Assembly (NCBI GenBank): GCA_025331445.1
Contig: JAIWNE010000053.1
Coordinates: forward strand, 124,001-188,000
Direction: 5' to 3'
Length of the DNA: 64,000 nucleotides
Source of the DNA: Blakeslea trispora
Lineage: Eukaryota > Mucoromycota > Mucoromycetes > Mucorales > Choanephoraceae
Below are positions 44,021 through 57,011 of the stretch, in pieces; within the stretch, counting starts at the first letter, position 1; every line of letters begins with the position of its first letter. The notes under the pieces are model-generated. The model was not told the DNA's origin. It did not search any database and saw only the letters and a program-made list of their open reading frames with translations. Made by a program: the position numbers and the translations under genes.

Positions 44021-47000
44021 ATGGATCTCCCGAACGAATTACATCGTGATAGCGTTGACAGCGCGAGTAACAGTGATGGAAACACGATTGCCGAAAGAGA
44101 CGAAAAACATACCCCACTCTCTCAAATTCGTTCTCGCGGTGGTTATGGTGAAGTGGATGGCAATGCTGTTGATATTGATAATGCAATCGAGGAATATAGA
44201 TCTCTAGAACGTGAGCTTACTCGCCAATCTCTTGCCGCCTCCGGAAACAACAAAGATGCTGAGAAAGGTCAAGGTTTTGATCTGACTGAATTCTTATCGG
44301 ATCAACATTCACAATTGACATCGGCTGGATTGAAACCAAAGAATATGGGCGTTATTTGGAAAAACCTATCTGCCTATGGTCTCAGTGCAGAAGCTCGGTC
44401 CATCAGAACAAATGCTTCTATATTTATTGACGCACTCCAGTTTTGGAATTGGGGTCGCAAGAAGGGCACCGATGTAACTATCATTCATGAACTTGACGGC
44501 TTTGTAAAACCTGGTGAGATGCTTCTTGTTCTTGGCCGTCCTGGTGCAGGTTGCTCAACACTTCTTCGTGTACTTGCCAACATGAGATCTGGATACACAA
44601 ACATCACGGGTGAGGTAACTTACGGTGGTATCGATGCAGTGGAGTTTGGCAAATACTTCAAAGGTGAAGTTGGTTACAATGAAGAAGAAGATATTCATTA
44701 TCCCACTCTTACTACCGAGCAAACCCTTCGCTTTGCACTAAAGAACAAGACACCCAGCACTCGTCTTCCTGGAGAGACAAGAAAAGACTTTGTGAACAAG
44801 ATTCTATATATGCTTGGTAACATGCTAGGTCTGACAAAACAGATGCATACCAAGGTAGGCAATGCCTTTGTACGAGGTCTATCTGGCGGAGAACGCAAAC
44901 GACTTTCTATTGCCGAACAAATGACAACACATAGCTCTATCAACTGCTGGGATTGCTCTACACGTGGTCTTGATGCTTCGTCTGCTCTCGATTATGTTCG
45001 ATCTCTTCGCATCATGACAGACATCATGCATAAAACTACCGTTTCTACTCTATACCAAGCTTCAGACAGCATTTTTGAGCTTTTCGATAAAGTCATGGTT
45101 CTGGACGAAAGCCGATGCATCTACTTTGGTCCTACATCCGAAGCCAAGCAATACTTTGTTGACATGGGCTTCCATTGCCCTTCTAGAAAGTCTATACCTG
45201 ATTTCTTGACCGGTCTCTGTAATCTGAATGAACGTGAAGTTCGAGAAGGCTATGAAGATAAAGTACCTCTGAATGCTCCTCAGTTTGAAAAGACCTATAA
45301 AGAATCTGAATTGTACAAAGAAATGATGGTTCAGCGCCAATTATACGAAGAGGAAATCTCTAAAGACAAACCCTATGAAACCTTCAAGCAAGCCTTTGAA
45401 CAGGCCCACAGTGCCTCTCCTTTCTATAGTTACTACCAGCAAGTCAAGTCACTTACTGTTCGTGAATACCAGCTTATTCAAGGTGATATCATGTCTCTTA
45501 TCATTCGTTTTGGTGATGTGATTGTCAAGGGTCTTATTACTGCTTCTGTCTTTTACATGATGCCATTGGATGGCACTGGTGCTTTCTCTCGTAGTGGTGC
45601 TATTCTCTTTATTGTACTGATCATTGCTTTCATTGCTCAAGGTGAATTGCCAACCTTTATGGAAGGTAGAGGTATTTTGCAGAAGCACAAGCGTTTCGCC
45701 ATGTATCATCCTTCAGCACTCTATGTCGCTCAAGTCATCATTGATTTTCCTTTGGCTATTGTACAGAGTCTTGTGTTTGTACTTTGTGTGTATTTTATGA
45801 TGGGCTTAGCATTAGACGCAGGAAAGGTAAGCATATTGTAACAACACTATTCTTCTTTTGTACTTACGTTCCCCCCCCTTAGTTTTTTTTCATGTTCATC
45901 AACTTGGTTTTTCTTACATTATGTGTCAATGGCTTCTTCCGTTTCTGGGGTGCTATCAGTCCTAATTTCTATATTGCTTCTCAAGTGTCAGGTATCCTGT
46001 TTATTGCCCTTGTCATGTACACTGGCTATCAAATCCCTTATCCTCGTATGCATCCTTGGCTCATGTGGATCTACTGGATTAACCCTCTCGCTTACAATTT
46101 TAAAGCTCTTTTGTCTTCAGAAATGACGGGTGCTGCTTTCTCATGTGAGGGCATCAACGCAGTCCCTTATGGTCCATCTTATACTGATCAAGCCTATCGT
46201 GCCTGTGTTCTTCCTGGTGGTAACCCAGGTGATGAATACGTTTTGGGTGACAACTATCTAAAGTTTGTCTATGATTACGACACATGGCAAAAGTGGATTG
46301 ATTTTGTTGCTGTTGTACTCTTCTTTATTCTGTTTACTGTCTTGACCGCTCTTTCTCTAGAGTACGTTGAATTCAATCAAGGTGGCAGTATTACCAAAGT
46401 GTACAAGAAAGGCTTTTCACCAAAAGAAGAATCCGAAGAAAGTCAGCTGAAGCAGACAACAAGACATGAAGAACAAGACATGGAAGCTGTATCTGACGGA
46501 ACTACATTCTCATGGCATAACATCAACTACACTGTTCCTGTCAAGGGTGGTACCCGTCAATTGCTGGACAATGTCAGCGGTATTGTAAAGCCTGGTCATC
46601 TGACTGCTCTCATGGGTTCCTCTGGAGCTGGCAAGACAACACTTTTGGATGTCTTGGCTAGAAGAAAGACGATTGGTAAGATTGATGGTCAAATCTATAT
46701 GAATGGTGAACACTTGGCAAGCGACTTTGAACGTCTCACTGGCTATTGTGAACAAATGGATGTTCATAATCCTAACGCTACCGTTCGTGAAGCACTTCAG
46801 TTCTCTGCTTATCTCCGTCAGCCGGCTGATGTTCCCAAGGAAGAAAAAGATGCTTATGTTGAACAAATCATTGAGCTCTTGGAAATGAAGAAAATCGGCG
46901 ATGCTCTTGTAGGTGACCTCTCAACTGGTACTGGTATCTCTGTAGAAGAACGTAAGCGTCTCACTATTGCTATTGAATTGGTTGGCAAACCTAAACTCTT

Positions 47001-48390
47001 GTTTTTGGATGAACCTACCTCTGGTCTTGATGCACAATCTTCTTTCAATATTGTCCGCTTCATTCGTAAGCTTGCCGATGCTGGATGGCCTGTGCTTTGT
47101 ACGATTCATCAACCTTCTGCTACTCTCTTTGAACATTTCGATCACTTGATTTTGCTAGTTCGAGGTGGTAAGACTGCTTACTTTGGTGAAATCGGCAAAG
47201 ACTCTCGTACAATGATCGACTACTTTGAATCCAACAATGGTCCTATCTGTTCTCCCAAGGCAAACCCCGCTGAATACATTCTAGAATGTGTTGGTGCTGG
47301 TACTGCCAGTAACAATACTCAAGATTGGGCTGAAATCTGGAAAAACTCTCCTCAAGCAAAGGCCCTTGAAGATGAACTAAATGAAATTGACCGCAGCATG
47401 GATCATACTGTCAAGCGTCAAGTAAAGACTTATGCATTGCCATTCTTTTCTCAACTTTTGCTTGTTCTCAGACGTATGAATACTTCATGGTGGCGTACAC
47501 CATCTTACAACGTCGGCCGTATGCTTAATCTTACATTCATTGCTCTTATTGCTGGTTTTACTTTCTTCCAGATTGGCAACACTTCTTGGGATATGCAAAA
47601 CCGCATGTTTGCCATTCTTGTGACCATGTTCTCTGGTAATCTCTTTATTATTCTGATTCAAGCACGTTTCATGGAAGAAAGACTCTGGTTCCGTCGAGAA
47701 TATGCTAGTAGATACTACAGTTGGGGTCCATTTGCTCTATCTTGTGTTCTAGTTGAATTCCCATACATCATTGCTTCTGCTGCTCTATTTTTGGTTATCT
47801 ACTACTGGACTGTTGGATTTACCAATACATCTGATCGTACAGGTTATTTCTTTTTGCAATTTGTTGCTTACTTGAGTCATTCTGTTTCTTCTGGCTATGC
47901 TATTGCTGCTGCTTGTGAATCCATGTCTTTGCCAGGTATCATTAACCCTGTCTACTTGACAATTCTGTATAACTTTACTGGTCTCTTTACACCTCCTTCT
48001 TCCATGCCTCGTTTTTGGAGTTCGTGGATGTACTGGCTTGATCCCTATCACTATTTCATTGAAGGTCTAGTCACTAATGCACTTGATGGTGTCAAGGTCG
48101 AATGTGGCAGTGATGATGTTATCAAGATCAAATCGCCTCCTGGCCAGACTTGTGAACAGTACATGTCAGAGTACTTTACTAATGGCGGCCTTGGGTACAT
48201 TACCAATCCAGAAAGCACTGATTATTGTAACTATTGTCAATACAGCACCGGCAATGATTATTATGAAACAAGAATTGGATGGTCTTTCTCCAATAGATGG
48301 CGCAACTTTGGTATTCTTTGGATATTTACTGCATTCAATATTTGTATTTTTGTCTTGTTTACTTATCTATTAAGAAAACCAAAGCGATAA
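44021..48390 (+). CDS. PDR-type (ABCG full-size) ABC transporter
   Basis: Plasma-membrane pleiotropic-drug-resistance-type pump, (NBD-TMD)x2. Exons 44021..45826 and 45883..48390 (56-bp intron with a C8 tract before its TAG) give 1,437 aa. The first NBD has Walker A GRPGAGCSTLL (Cys for Lys, as in Pdr5), signature VRGLSGGERKRLSIAE and a Walker B region INCWDCSTRGLDASS. The second has canonical Walker A GSSGAGKTTLLDVLARRK and Walker B PKLLFLDEPTSGLDAQSS, but a degenerate signature (STGTGISVEERKRLT). Thus one composite ATP site is degenerate, as in the Pdr5 group. Six membrane helices follow each NBD, and a Cys-containing extracellular loop lies in each TMD (for example FSCEGINAVPYGP). Substrates cannot be inferred. 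Confidence 0.95.
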
Positions 48391-49116
48391 CAAAATCACA
48401 TTGTCTCTTTTATTTATCTCATGTATACATACTTTTCATATAGCATTAATTAAACATACACAATAAACGTAATTTTCTCATTATACATCTGTTGATAGTG
48501 CAATACATTATCTTGAATAAAGATGAAAATAATACATAAAAGCTTGACCCCAAAATTTAACCATAGTTGATAGCCATTCTATGAGAAATAGAGTTGAATG
48601 AATCAAAATGCCATGGTTAGATAGCTCTTCTCTTCAGCTATCATTGAGTCTTACAGAGGGAAAGAGTTAACCAATTCTCCTTGTGGTATAAAAAGATCTC
48701 AATTCGGCTATCCCAGATTTGAACTCCACCTTACAACTAACCTTATATCAAACTGTTTGAACTGGATGATTCAAGCAAGCTTGTAGATAGACTCTTCGAT
48801 TACAGCCTGCTGATCATGACAATTTGTACAATTTCAAGACATCTTGTAGTTTGTGTTGGTTCAATAGATGCATTCACTCAAAGAACATCAAGACATACAA
48901 CTTTGCCATTTTAATTGTACGATCTGGTGTCACACAGTGGAATCTTCGCCCCTGATTTTTCTTAAAGGGTCCCTTAAATTTAAGATATGCTGATGTGAAT
49001 AATTTGACCATAGATATAAACAGATTGTTATCTATAGATGATATCTTTCTTTTTAGTTAAATTTTTTCTCCTATTCTCTTTCACTTCTTTTACTCTACAA
49101 AGCAGCTTATTTCGGG
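48391..49116. other. Intergenic, no gene seen
   Basis: About 725 bp between two plus-strand genes, with the oxygenase promoter at its right end (T-rich 49050-49090). Confidence 0.5.
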
Positions 49117-50287
49117 ATGGTAGTAGAATCGATACCTATCGTTGACTTTGCTCACTTCAAATCAAATCCTAAAGAAGTAGCCCAAGACGTGTTTAATGCA
49201 TGCAAGTCAATCGGATTCTTCTATATGATCAATCACAGTATTCCACAAGAGAACATCAATAAGGCATTTGAACTGGTAAGATAAAAAAGTACTATATTTT
49301 CAAAGTTAGTAGCAAAAGCTCAATGAAAAGAGGAGAATAGAGCAAAGCCTTTTTTGACTTGCCAAAGGATACAAAGCGCAAATATTTAATTCAAGAACAC
49401 AATCACGGTTATTCTGAGCTCTATAGTGAAAGGTAAGACATGAATGAATCAGACAGTCAAATTGCTTATGCAAAATTATAGATTGGATCCCGAACATCAG
49501 AGGCAAGGCGACCACAAGGAGTAAGTGAAGCAAATATGCGTTTGATAAATAGGTTGATTAACTTGTCTGTAAAGAGGATTCAACTTTAGAAATTTTATTG
49601 AGGGGAAGCCATTTGAGCCTCTGCCTGAGCCATTTCAACTTCACGTTGACTTCTTGTCCGAGTTCTCAAAGGTAAAAGAAAGAAAAATAAGGATATACGT
49701 ATGAGCTTATTTTACCCACTTAGAGTTGTCATACTACTGCACTTGCTATACTTGAAGCATTCGCTATTGCTCTTGAGATTCCTGAAGATAAAGGCGGTCG
49801 TTTATTTTTTGAACCAAAGCATACCTATGAAGGTTCTGGTGAAATCCTGCGTTTTCTCAAATACCCTTGTGGTGGCCAAGCAGAATATAAAGACCCCATC
49901 CGTGCTGGCGCTCATTCGGATTACGGATCTATTACTCTCTTATTTCAAAAAGATGTGCCCGGTTTGGAAGTTCAGGCCAGCCGCGAATCTTGGATATCTG
50001 CTCCTTTAGTACCAGGCGCAATCATTGTAAATGTAGGTGACCAAATGGAGCTTTGGACAGGCGGGCTTTTTAAGTCGACCAAGCATCGTGTGACCTTTTT
50101 ACCTGAACATCAACATTTGGATCGGTATTCGATACCATTTTTTGTTCATCCAAATGATGATACGCCATTGGAACCATTGCCATCTAAATATGTAACAGCA
50201 CAACCATCCAATGGCCAAGTTCTAAGTGCGGGCGAGCACTTGCGTCAACGCTTAAACGCCACTTACCATTACGGAAACAAAGCTTAA
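49117..50287 (+). CDS. 2-oxoglutarate/Fe(II)-dependent dioxygenase (isopenicillin-N-synthase-like)
   Basis: Non-haem iron oxygenase of the plant/fungal DIOX superfamily. Exons 49117..49275, 49341..49432, 49482..49520, 49590..49671, 49724..50287, total 311 aa. N-terminal DIOX_N block: IPIVDFAHF, then KSIGFFYMINHSIP and FFDLPKDTKRKY. The catalytic core has the iron facial triad: His and Asp in AHSDYGSITLLFQ and the distal His in FKSTKHRV, with the 2OG-binding Arg-x-Ser in DRYSIPFFVHP. GDHKE before the fourth exon matches the usual position. Exon 3 is only 39 bp. No biosynthetic neighbours suggest a substrate, so it could act on hormones, flavonoid-like or other small molecules. Confidence 0.92.
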
Positions 50288-50966
50288 TATATATTATATT
50301 CAAACGCATGACTTTTTAAGCATTAATAAAAGAGAAAGATGGAAAACAAAATGCGATGAAAATAAGGCCAAGTCATTATACTGACAAAATAAATGCGATA
50401 TGCGTATTATGTCTTGAGCAAGTTCAAATTCAGTAATAAGATGCAGTTTTTTTCTTCTTCTTTTCTTGGTACTGTTGCTTTGTCATTCATCAACGCCCAA
50501 TTTTATGCATTGAATAGTCTAAATTTTGAACATTCACCCTCTTGATGATCTTTGATTTTAAATTATCTAGCTTTAGATTTTGTTGAGAATGCAATTATTT
50601 CCATCTCAATGCAAATCATTCTTACGTTCAATAATCACCTTATTGATGGGCACTATTTTACTACTACTTTTAATACTGTTGCTCTTATGTGACCAAACTA
50701 TTCAAATCTATCGCTTAGTCAAGTCAGATTCCTACCTAAATGTATTGAACATTACACCATACACTGTGTTATTTCAATGGACACATTATATGCAACCGAG
50801 ACACGCCAGGCATAACGAGTGGTATCAAGTACCGCATGTTGGAATTCGAATTAATCTAGCCAATTGAAAAGCGAGGCTTTTTATTATTTCGCGTTCAAAT
50901 AATTATTAATTCGCGTCTGTTCGCGTTTGCGAAACACTCTTTTGTTTACATTTACTATAATTAATT
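50288..50966. other. Intergenic, no gene seen
   Basis: About 680 bp. A 95-codon plus frame (50580-50867) has one hydrophobic stretch but no support. Just before the transposon relic the sequence has TTCGCGTTCAAATAATTATTAATTCGCG (written in two parts in the literature sense: a near-palindrome of TTCGCG blocks at 50888-50917), possibly a transposon end. Confidence 0.3.
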
Positions 50967-52672
50967 ATGCCCCGATTAAGCAAAAGAGCTCGACACTTCA
51001 AATCACAAAAGAAAGACGCAAAGGGAAGACTTATGAAAAGAGACGAAGTTTCTGTTGAAAACTCAACAGTTGATAATGTCGAAGATTGCCAAGTTTTGCA
51101 AACTACTGTAAGCACCTCGTGTCTTGACCACTTGCAAGACAACGACAGCAGCACCAGGAAGAGGAATGGTCATTACACGAAGAACTCTAGAACCACCAAG
51201 TGGAGAAAAACTAAGGAAGCTCAAAAGATAGATCCTCGAGTAACACTCTTCAACTTTGGGATTACTTTGGAGGAAAAAGCCCTTCCTGTTGTTGAGGTAG
51301 AAATGAGTGCCTCCCAAAAAGAGTTGACCTTGATTGAGAAGTCGCTAGACTCAATCAAAGAGATCAACAAGCCTGTCATGAACAAGAAGCATGAAGGAAG
51401 CTCTTTGAATTCCTATAACTTCTTTCGTTATATGTCTGTCCAGAACTATTTCGAAAAGAGACTTGCAGGTTTGAAAAAGGGCAAAGCATCTGAAGAAGTT
51501 GCCAAGCACTTATGGCCACATAACAACGAAGAATACCGTGCCAAATGCATTGTCAAATGGGCCAAGGAGTTCTTGGAAGCAGGTGAGCTTTCAGATCACT
51601 CTCAGGGCGCCCACAACAAGAATGGTGCTATAGAATGAAACCATAACCTCCTACACCTAATCAAATCTGACTTATACATATCTATAAAGTAACACGAACA
51701 TCCTTGATTAGACAATTATTGAATGTATTAGCAGAGCAGCCCCTGTGTATAATATAAATCTCCTTCCACTCTTGAAGTCTAATAAGGCTATACAACAGTC
51801 TCAAAAAGTACTCACATATAGTCTTAATTTTAACAAAAATACAAGACCAAACACGCGAGCCATTTTCAAGTGACAACGATGTGAAAATGATGTCGTCGTA
51901 CTTTGTATTCTTGGTGTCAAATGCGCAGTTTTAGAGTCTACTGTGGCAAAGCATCCCCATGAGCGAGGACACAATTACTGTAAGAACCAAAAGGCGATAT
52001 TCTTTGATGGGCATGAACGTCAAGATGTCATGGAATGTCACAATTGTTGGTCCAAAAGAATACTAGAGTATGCCAACAAGTCAGAATCCTACGCAGGTGA
52101 AAACCAAGAGGAGGTTCTGGAGCCGAACTTGGCGGAAGGTGAGAAGAAGTTGGTCTTTGTGATCCACGACGAGTCGAATTTTACGCCAACAAGGCATGGA
52201 AGACACGCTGTGACAATTCAGGACCCAAAGACAATTCAATGTGTTCTGTATTGCATTTTCTGGAAAGCAGACCAGACTTTCTTGCGCAAAAAATTGCTTT
52301 ATAAGAAGTTGTAGAAGATGTTGGCCATATCTTTCAGCTACACTCCAAGTACCACTGAGAGTATAACTGGATCAAAATGTATCGGGGTATGGCAAAGAGA
52401 GGCTGCTTAATCGCGTTTATACATTCAAGTCTTTGTAAAAGAACATTCCTACGTTTTTGAACAAAGCTGGTGATATCACCAAGATACACAGATATTTTCA
52501 AAAATGTATAAACTACATCAAGGCTTATGGTAAGCATAAAAATAACAGAGGCGTAGCCAATGATGTCAAGCAGCTTCTGAGAAAAAATCTCTTTCTCATA
52601 GAAAGGTCAGAATCCCCAAAGACTTTGAGTAAGCCTTTTTTAAATAAAAACATTTATGAAAATAGCTAGGAC
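50967..52672 (+). pseudogene. Degenerate DDE-type transposon gene
   Basis: Remains of a fungal transposase gene. The first part (50967-51638, 223 aa open) has a basic N-terminus, then YMSVQNYFEKRLAGLKKGKA and CIVKWAKEFLEAGELSDHSQ, a helix-turn-helix layout. A non-coding 300-bp stretch follows, then 51943-52314 reads KAIFFDGHERQDVMECHNCW and LVFVIHDESNFTPTRHG; the 'FDGHERxDV...FVxHDES' arrangement is seen in a fungal DDE transposase family I recall only as hypothetical proteins. A third frame (52457-52669) reads KIHRYFQKCINYIKAYGKHK and probably is its C-terminus. Multiple frameshifts and stops make it inactive. Confidence 0.6.
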
Positions 52673-53183
52673 ATAGAAGAGGTGCATCGTTAAGGCAAAC
52701 TGATGAAGCTGTTTATGTGGCATGGTTAACTTGCATGTTTTTATTGACACAAGAGCATCACCCTATTGTCTTTTCCTACTGCAGAATAATGAGCAGTAAC
52801 CACTGAAAATGCTCTATTCCAGACATTTCTTCCATGCTAAGGGCAGATCTTTTTGCATTGCCAAACAAAAAAACAAGGTGTATACTGATATAGAAGGAGA
52901 TAAATCAGAATCTAGTAAAGCCCAAAGTGTCAATTTTATTGGGTAATACGATCGGAACCTAGGGACCATTCTGGCTTTAAAAAGACAATTAAAATCAATT
53001 ACAATTTTTTTTTGCCATTCTTTCTCCTTTTCAGCGTTCAGGACATCAACATAAAGAACAAGAAAGAGCAGCAGATTCATTCTACTTCAGTGCTGCTTTA
53101 GTTTCTCTTATCCCAAGCGTTTTATAGCCCTGACTTCATTCCTTTGAGTGATTCTGACAGACATTTTTTTTTTACCCAATACC
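52673..53183. other. Intergenic, no gene seen
   Basis: About 510 bp between the transposon relic and GDA1; the GDA1 promoter should lie at its right end. Confidence 0.45.
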
Positions 53184-54754
53184 ATGATGACTTCTATCAA
53201 ACAAAAGAAGAGCTTGTTTTGGAAGTGTGCTGCTGCTGCTGCCTTTTTTATAGCCATTTTGCTATTAGCCTATTCACCTTCGTCTCAATATGCCAACTCA
53301 TATCAATCCACAGAAGGTAGTAGTTTTAATTGCTATTAATTTTATTTTGGCTGAAAAGTTACTAATTTTAGTTATTTTTAGATCAAAATGATGCACCTTT
53401 GTCAAACCAAATTATTAGCAGCAATGATAGTGGTAACCAGTGTTCAGCCACAAAAGATGGTCAGCCATCCACTGAGTATGCTGTCATGATCGATGCTGGA
53501 TCTTCAGGTTCTCGTGTTCATGTCTACAAATTCAAGGTATGCAGTGGAGACCCTGAACTAGAAGATGAAGTATTCCATATGCTTGAGCCTGGATTGTCTT
53601 CCTATGCAGAAGATCCTACTGCTGCCGCTGAGTCCTTGAAAGAGCTGATGAACATTGCCGTTGAAAGCGTTCCTAAAGAAAGGCAAGCATGTACACCTAT
53701 TGCCGTAAAAGCTACTGCTGGTTTGCGTCTTTTGGGCCAAGAAAAAAGTGATCGCATTCTCAAGTCTGTCCGCAAATATTTAGAAACATATCCATTCCCC
53801 ATTGCTGGTGAACATGGTGTGGAAGTAATGGATGGTAAAGACGAAGGTATGTATTAGATAGTTATCTTTTTTAAACCGTCTTCTTACAATATTGCAAACA
53901 AAAAAATAGGTGTATATGCATGGATTACAGTTAATTACTTGCTCGGCAAGTTAAAGAAGAGCCAGCAAGGTCAATCTGCAGCTATTTTCGATTTGGGCGG
54001 TGCTTCAACACAAATTGTATTTGAGCCTACATTCTCAGTACCAACAGAGAGCATGTCAGAAGGCGAACACAAATATCAATTAAACTACCAGAACATCACT
54101 CACGAACTGTATCAACACTCCTACCTTGGCTATGGCTTGAAGGAAGCTCGTAAGCAAATCAAGTCAGCTGTGGTAGATGCTTGGCAATCTGGGCAGACCA
54201 ATGGAGGCAAAGTATACCATCCTTGTCTTCCTTTAGATTATCAAGAAGACTTTTCCTTGTCAAACGGTAGCCAAATTCAACTTGTAGGTACTGGTGCAGG
54301 GCATGCAGCCTGTCGAGGCGTTATCGAAAAAGTGTTCAATAAGGAAAAGCTGTGCGAGATGGCACCTTGCGCTTTTGATGGCGTTTATCAACCACCGTTA
54401 ATGGAAACATTCAAGGATAGAGATCTCTATGTATTCTCATTCTTTTATGACCTAACTCAGCCTTTGGGTATGCCAAGTGAATTTTCTATTCGCGAACTAG
54501 GTGAATTGACAGAGCGTGTATGCCGTGGAGACACAAAGCCATTCCAACACGTACCTAACGCTATACAGCTACTCAAAGATACGCCTGGCTACTGTCTTGA
54601 CTTGACTTACATTTACAATTTACTCAAGTTTGGTTATGACATTCCCAGCGATCGCTTGGTGCGCACTGCTAAAAAGATTAAAGGAGCAGAAACTGGCTGG
54701 TGCTTGGGTGCTTCTATTGCCATGCTTGATGAAAACAAGCTCTGTCAACTTTAA
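53184..54754 (+). CDS. GDA1: Guanosine/nucleoside diphosphatase (GDA1/CD39 family)
   Basis: Golgi type II membrane enzyme that hydrolyses GDP (and UDP) left by glycosyltransferases, allowing nucleotide-sugar import. Exons 53184..53316, 53382..53846, 53910..54754, total 480 aa. A short basic tail (KQKKSLFWK) precedes one membrane anchor (AAAAAFFIAILLLAY). All five apyrase conserved regions are present: DAGSSGSRVHVY, KATAGLRLLG, GKDEGVYAWITVNYLLG, IFDLGGASTQIVFEP and TGWCLGASIAML. The last region closes the protein near the C-terminus as in yeast Gda1 (518 aa). A second ATG (53187) directly follows the chosen one. Confidence 0.93.
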
Positions 54755-56356
54755 GCAATGCACACTTTATCATTCTTTAACTTTCTATTTATTTCATTTT
54801 TCTTACATACAAAATGCATAGACAAATAATACATCATTAGACATTTAAATCTTTCAAGTATGAAGAAGGTCTTTTTCTTTCTTTTACATAGCTAAAAAAT
54901 CCGTATAACTAGCGTACAAAAAAGACATGTCCTTTATTGAACAAGTACCAACATGCTTAAAATTCATTTTGCTTTATGCCTTGCATGTCATTTATTCCCT
55001 TTATTTCATTCTTGATGAGCAGTTCTTTAGTTTGATAGGTTATTGAAATACCAACAACTAGTACAATGCGCTTGAAGCCAAATCAAAGCAAAAAAACAAA
55101 CTTGGTGTTACAGTCAGAAGTCTTAGAATCATGCGTCATTGTTGATGCGCTTCGCTTAGATTCTGTTACATACCTGATGCACTTAATCAACTTGCCGTTT
55201 GTGATGCTATCATACTCACAGAGTATGAAAACTTTGCAAAATTTTTAATTTCCTGTCATAGTATCATATTGCTTCTATTTTGCCAGCAGATCTTACTTTG
55301 CTGATGTGTGGAATTTTAATATTTCAACTAATTACACATCAAGAGAGTGATGTGCTAAAAGAATGAACTGTTGTCAATGTAGACGTTTCATCTTGGAAAG
55401 CACAAAAGGGACGCATTTATAAACAAAATGCAATATTTTTCTCTCAGAGCGCAATCTAATTATGGGAATGGTGTGCACCATCCATATCGACTTTTTGTAG
55501 CCACTAAACAAAGATACGAGTGATTGATATATCCAAAACAAAGCCATTATCAGGTATTGTTTGGAGGATTACTCGTGCACCTCAGTGGCTTATCAGAACA
55601 TCTTCTTTTTTGTTCATTCTAACAACAATAAAGTTTATGTGTAACTCGTACTGGAGTAAGATGAATGCATGAATGTGATCTTTCTTGAATTGTGATATTT
55701 AAAATTGAAATAACAGTAAAAAATAAAAGTGAAGCAAAAGCTGAAGAAACTAGTACTGTTGATTTAATCTATTTCAATCTCAAACGCTTCAGCATCGTCT
55801 AAAGTGGATGCTATCTTGAAAAGGAATGACTGAAAGATCAAAACGCTTTACCTTACTGTTCTCCTGTGTTCTGGAAGAACTAACAGTGATTCCAAAAAGG
55901 GCACTTGAAGTTTGGAGACACACCAGGAGAGATACATGCACTTTCATACATGCTGGCAACAGGCAATGACCAGATTGACTTGCTTGATTGCTTCATACTC
56001 AAGGTAACGAAGTGATTGTCATTTACTCGTTGCAGAAGCAATTTCATTCCTGTTTCTTGGGCTATAGTACAAAGGAATGTACGTGCAAGGTGGAGTCTTG
56101 GTATAATTGTTTTCTGTGTAAGTAGCAGTTGGTCTTTGGAAAGTATCAGCAGCTATTTCAGTACATCCAGGCATGAGAAACCAATGCTGCTCGCTTGCAT
56201 TGGACATTGTTAAATTTATGACTTCTTGGTGTCTTCATACTCTTCCTTGGCGGTGGGCTCATGAACGATATCAGAGATCACGCTTTTAATAAAATATTAA
56301 AAGCATACCTCAACAACCTTAGCGGGTGTGTTGTACTTTAAGGAAGCGACAGCTTC
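54755..56356. other. Intergenic, probably decayed sequence
   Basis: About 1.6 kb with no supported gene. Short frames (55066-55248, 56016-56213) have no recognised family. A plus-strand piece near 55905-55960 reads GDTPGEIHALSYML and could be coding relic. Lies next to the MULE-like relic and may belong to the same decayed element. Confidence 0.4.
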
Positions 56357-57011
56357 TTAAAAAAAATCAGTATTTGGCAACCAATTAACCCGATAGGCTC
56401 TAGAATCGTTGGTGAAATGATGATTGCGATTACCTTCTACTCTTTGTACAGTTACCATCTTCCTTGCTGGGCACAACTTAGCTTCGATTGCATAAGAGTA
56501 GCTCTCTTTTGTGCTTCCTGTTTTCTTGCTCTTTTTGGGATCATTATGTTCTTTGTTCAAGGCTGAATCAATAGGCTTGCGTGGATTTTTGAACCGCTTG
56601 TCATGTCTGCAGATCAAAGTAACAACTTGACGCTTTTGATCCGATCTGTCGATTGTTGTTGGACAATTATGTTTTTTTTGCCCAATTCTTGAGCATGAAT
56701 TCTAAGCTGGTCAACAGAAATATTTTTTTTTTTAATAGAAACAACCTTTCTTGATTTTATTAACGCTTTGAAAGAGACATTTTGCATTGAACTTGTTGTC
56801 TTCATCAGATCTACTCTTAATATTGGCAATTACATGAATACATTCTCCACTCACTAGCTTTAACTTCAAAATCAGATAAGTCGATTGTGTTGACTTTGTT
56901 TGACATCTCGACACTGATCTTGTTCCCAGCTTTAACTTCCTTAGTGTTGCATGACTCAACATCAATATCGCTGATATCGTCACTATACTCTACAACATCA
57001 ATAAGCAGCAC
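56357..57011 (-). pseudogene. MULE-like transposase relic (N-terminal part)
   Basis: A chain of minus-strand frames interrupted by stops and shifts. In order they read DVVEYSDDISDIDVESCNTK, then VDQLRIHAQELGKK and ICRHDKRFKNPRKPIDSALN, and finally VQRVEGNRNHHFTNDSRAYR. Cys/His-containing '..CxxxxxxK..RK.......H-N-H' regions of this type form the FAR1/WRKY-GCM-like DNA-binding domain at the start of Mutator-like transposases. No catalytic domain is attached here. Confidence 0.45.

Noticed and set aside
48700..48730. GTTCAAATC sequence like a tRNA T-loop (minus strand)
   Set aside because: The flanking bases do not form a T-stem and no acceptor stem or anticodon arm is present.
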